Shown piece after piece: positions 37,882 to 38,391 of a stretch of DNA of 38,391 nt. The first letter of the stretch is position 1, and each line of letters opens with the position of its first letter. The translations under genes were made by a program, and so were the position numbers. This stretch comes from an uncultured Ruminococcus sp. (GTDB taxonomy: Bacteria > Bacillota > Clostridia > Oscillospirales > Ruminococcaceae): positions 1 to 38,391 of the forward strand of contig CACZJT010000004.1 in NCBI GenBank assembly GCA_902781565.1, read 5' to 3'. The notes below the pieces were generated by a model. It did no database searches, had not been told where the DNA came from, and saw only the letters and a list, made by a program, of their open reading frames with translations.

Positions 37882-37943
37882 AAGTAATAGTATAAAGCCC
37901 TTTACTTAAACGTACTTTAAGTTATACCTAAAATTTACTTAAA
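37882..37943 (-). promoter_or_regulatory. Probable promoter and repeated TTTACTTAAA boxes upstream of the secreted protein gene
   Basis: On the minus strand TATACT (37888-37893) fits a -10 box, but no good -35 box lies 17 bp upstream. Instead the plus strand shows TTTACTTAAA at 37901-37910 and at 37934-37943, 33 bp apart, with the related CGTACTTTAAG between (37911-37921). A weak -35 next to evenly spaced repeats suggests activator-dependent transcription. Interpretation is tentative. Confidence 0.45.
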
Positions 37944-38033
37944 ATTTCGGGGAAAGTCCGACCTTTTTTGATATCTGATTTAATAATATGGATAAATCAT
38001 ATTTTGCAAGGCTGACCGTACTGCACAAACCGA

Positions 38034-38164
38034 TGTAGGGCGGGGGCTTGCTCCCGCCATTCGTCCCGCATGATTCGGTGTAGGGTCGGGGCTTGCCCCG
38101 ACCTCCTATATCGCACGTCCAATGTAGGGGCGAGCAAGTATTATCGAAGTTAATACCCTCGCCC
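38034..38164. repeat. Three consecutive TGTAGGG-type hairpin repeats
   Basis: Each unit starts with (A/G)TGTAGGG and forms a GC-rich hairpin: GGCGGG/CCCGCC (38039-38058), GGTCGGGGC-TT-GCCCCGACC (38084-38103), and GGGCGAG...CTCGCCC with inner GTATTA/TAATAC (38128-38164). They are dispersed extragenic palindromes, not a CRISPR array: units differ and spacers are irregular. The 103-codon minus-strand ORF across them is not credible. Nothing else is seen in 37944-38391 apart from the repeats listed next. Confidence 0.6.
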
Positions 38165-38194
38165 GTGATTACCTGCGGGTTCGGTAGGCTTATG

Positions 38195-38250
38195 CCTGCC
38201 TTGCGGCAGGTTTGGGGTTGTGCAATAATCGCGTTCGCTCTATTGCACAA
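38195..38250. repeat. Two further hairpins
   Basis: CCTGCC-TTGC-GGCAGG (38195-38210) and TTGTGCAATA (38218-38227) paired perfectly with TATTGCACAA (38241-38250). They continue the palindrome cluster up to the inverted 14-mer at 38251. Confidence 0.55.
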
Positions 38251-38340
38251 TTAAATCGGCGATACGTCTTGTTCACGGTACTTTGTGCGGGTCGGGACGT
38301 TTCTGCCCTTACTGCACATTTTTTGGTATCGCCGATTTAA
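38251..38340. repeat. Inverted pair of TATCGCCGATTTAA 14-mers
   Basis: TTAAATCGGCGATA (38251-38264) and TATCGCCGATTTAA (38327-38340) are perfect inverted copies enclosing 62 bp. The third copy is at 5-18 of the window. The 90-bp unit has the size and ends of a small non-autonomous element, but no target duplication is obvious. Confidence 0.5.
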
Positions 38341-38391
38341 CTTGGGCTTTCGGACTTGCGGTTCTTGGGGGCGCTTTGTGGTTTAGGTTCG

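Noticed and set aside
38034-38164. Possible CRISPR array
   Set aside because: Units differ in sequence, are palindromic over their whole length and have no uniform spacers. No cas genes are present.
37939-38250. 103-codon minus-strand frame
   Set aside because: It consists almost entirely of the hairpin repeats, and the translated sequence is low-complexity repeat-derived (for example KPPPYIG).

Overview
The window looks like chromosome of a Gram-positive anaerobe of the Oscillospiraceae, closest in style to Ruminococcus. This rests on the gene set (sepF/ylmH/divIVA cluster, YlbF, Hfq, class III ribonucleotide reductase, GH36 and Cthe_2159-type secreted proteins), GGAGG-type ribosome binding sites and high GC. 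Species assignment from sequence alone is inference.

Layout. Positions 1-332 are non-coding hairpin repeats. From 333 to 21492 nearly everything reads on the minus strand, starting from a consensus promoter before miaB (21540-21568): miaB, a DUF554 membrane protein, a RelB/RelE-type toxin-antitoxin pair, ylbF, a small unknown gene, mutS, an MNT/HEPN pair, mutL, miaA, hfq, an HlyD-like membrane protein, yggS, sepF, ylmH, divIVA, lspA, an RluD-type pseudouridine synthase, a Cof-type HAD phosphatase, a beta-propeller-like protein, a split transketolase and a DUF3267 protein. It ends at an intrinsic terminator (1100-1137). A separate membrane-protein gene (333-1022) follows with its own promoter. 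This is a mismatch-repair / tRNA-modification / cell-division housekeeping block into which two toxin-antitoxin-like pairs and two MITE-like elements (14225-14385, 17759-17900) appear to have been inserted.

Positions 21684-26764 are the least ordinary part. A repetitive, surface-anchored Tp47-domain-C-like protein is divergently transcribed from what looks like the 5' remnant of a ferric-reductase-like membrane gene. Both promoters are followed by near-identical GTTAG-N6-CTAAC palindromes. The remnant is followed by a low-GC acetyltransferase cassette with its own promoter and terminator, and then by a start-less Ser/Thr-rich FMN-binding ORF. I read the two remnants as the ends of one flavin/ferric-reductase gene broken by the cassette. 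The surface protein has itself lost a usable start codon in front of its signal peptide.

Positions 26866-32223 form a galactoside-use operon on the plus strand: TetR regulator with a cluster of ACTATC/GATAGT operators, GPH-family sugar symporter, GH36 alpha-galactosidase and a GT-B-like protein. Then come a one-TM small protein and nrdD (32715-34961). nrdD is preceded by two NrdR-box-like sites spaced 32 bp apart, and its protein stops just before the expected glycyl-radical segment. A large secreted Cthe_2159-type/FN3 protein (35089-37833) reads back on the minus strand. The right end is a cluster of hairpin repeats, one of which (TATCGCCGATTTAA) also occurs at the left end.
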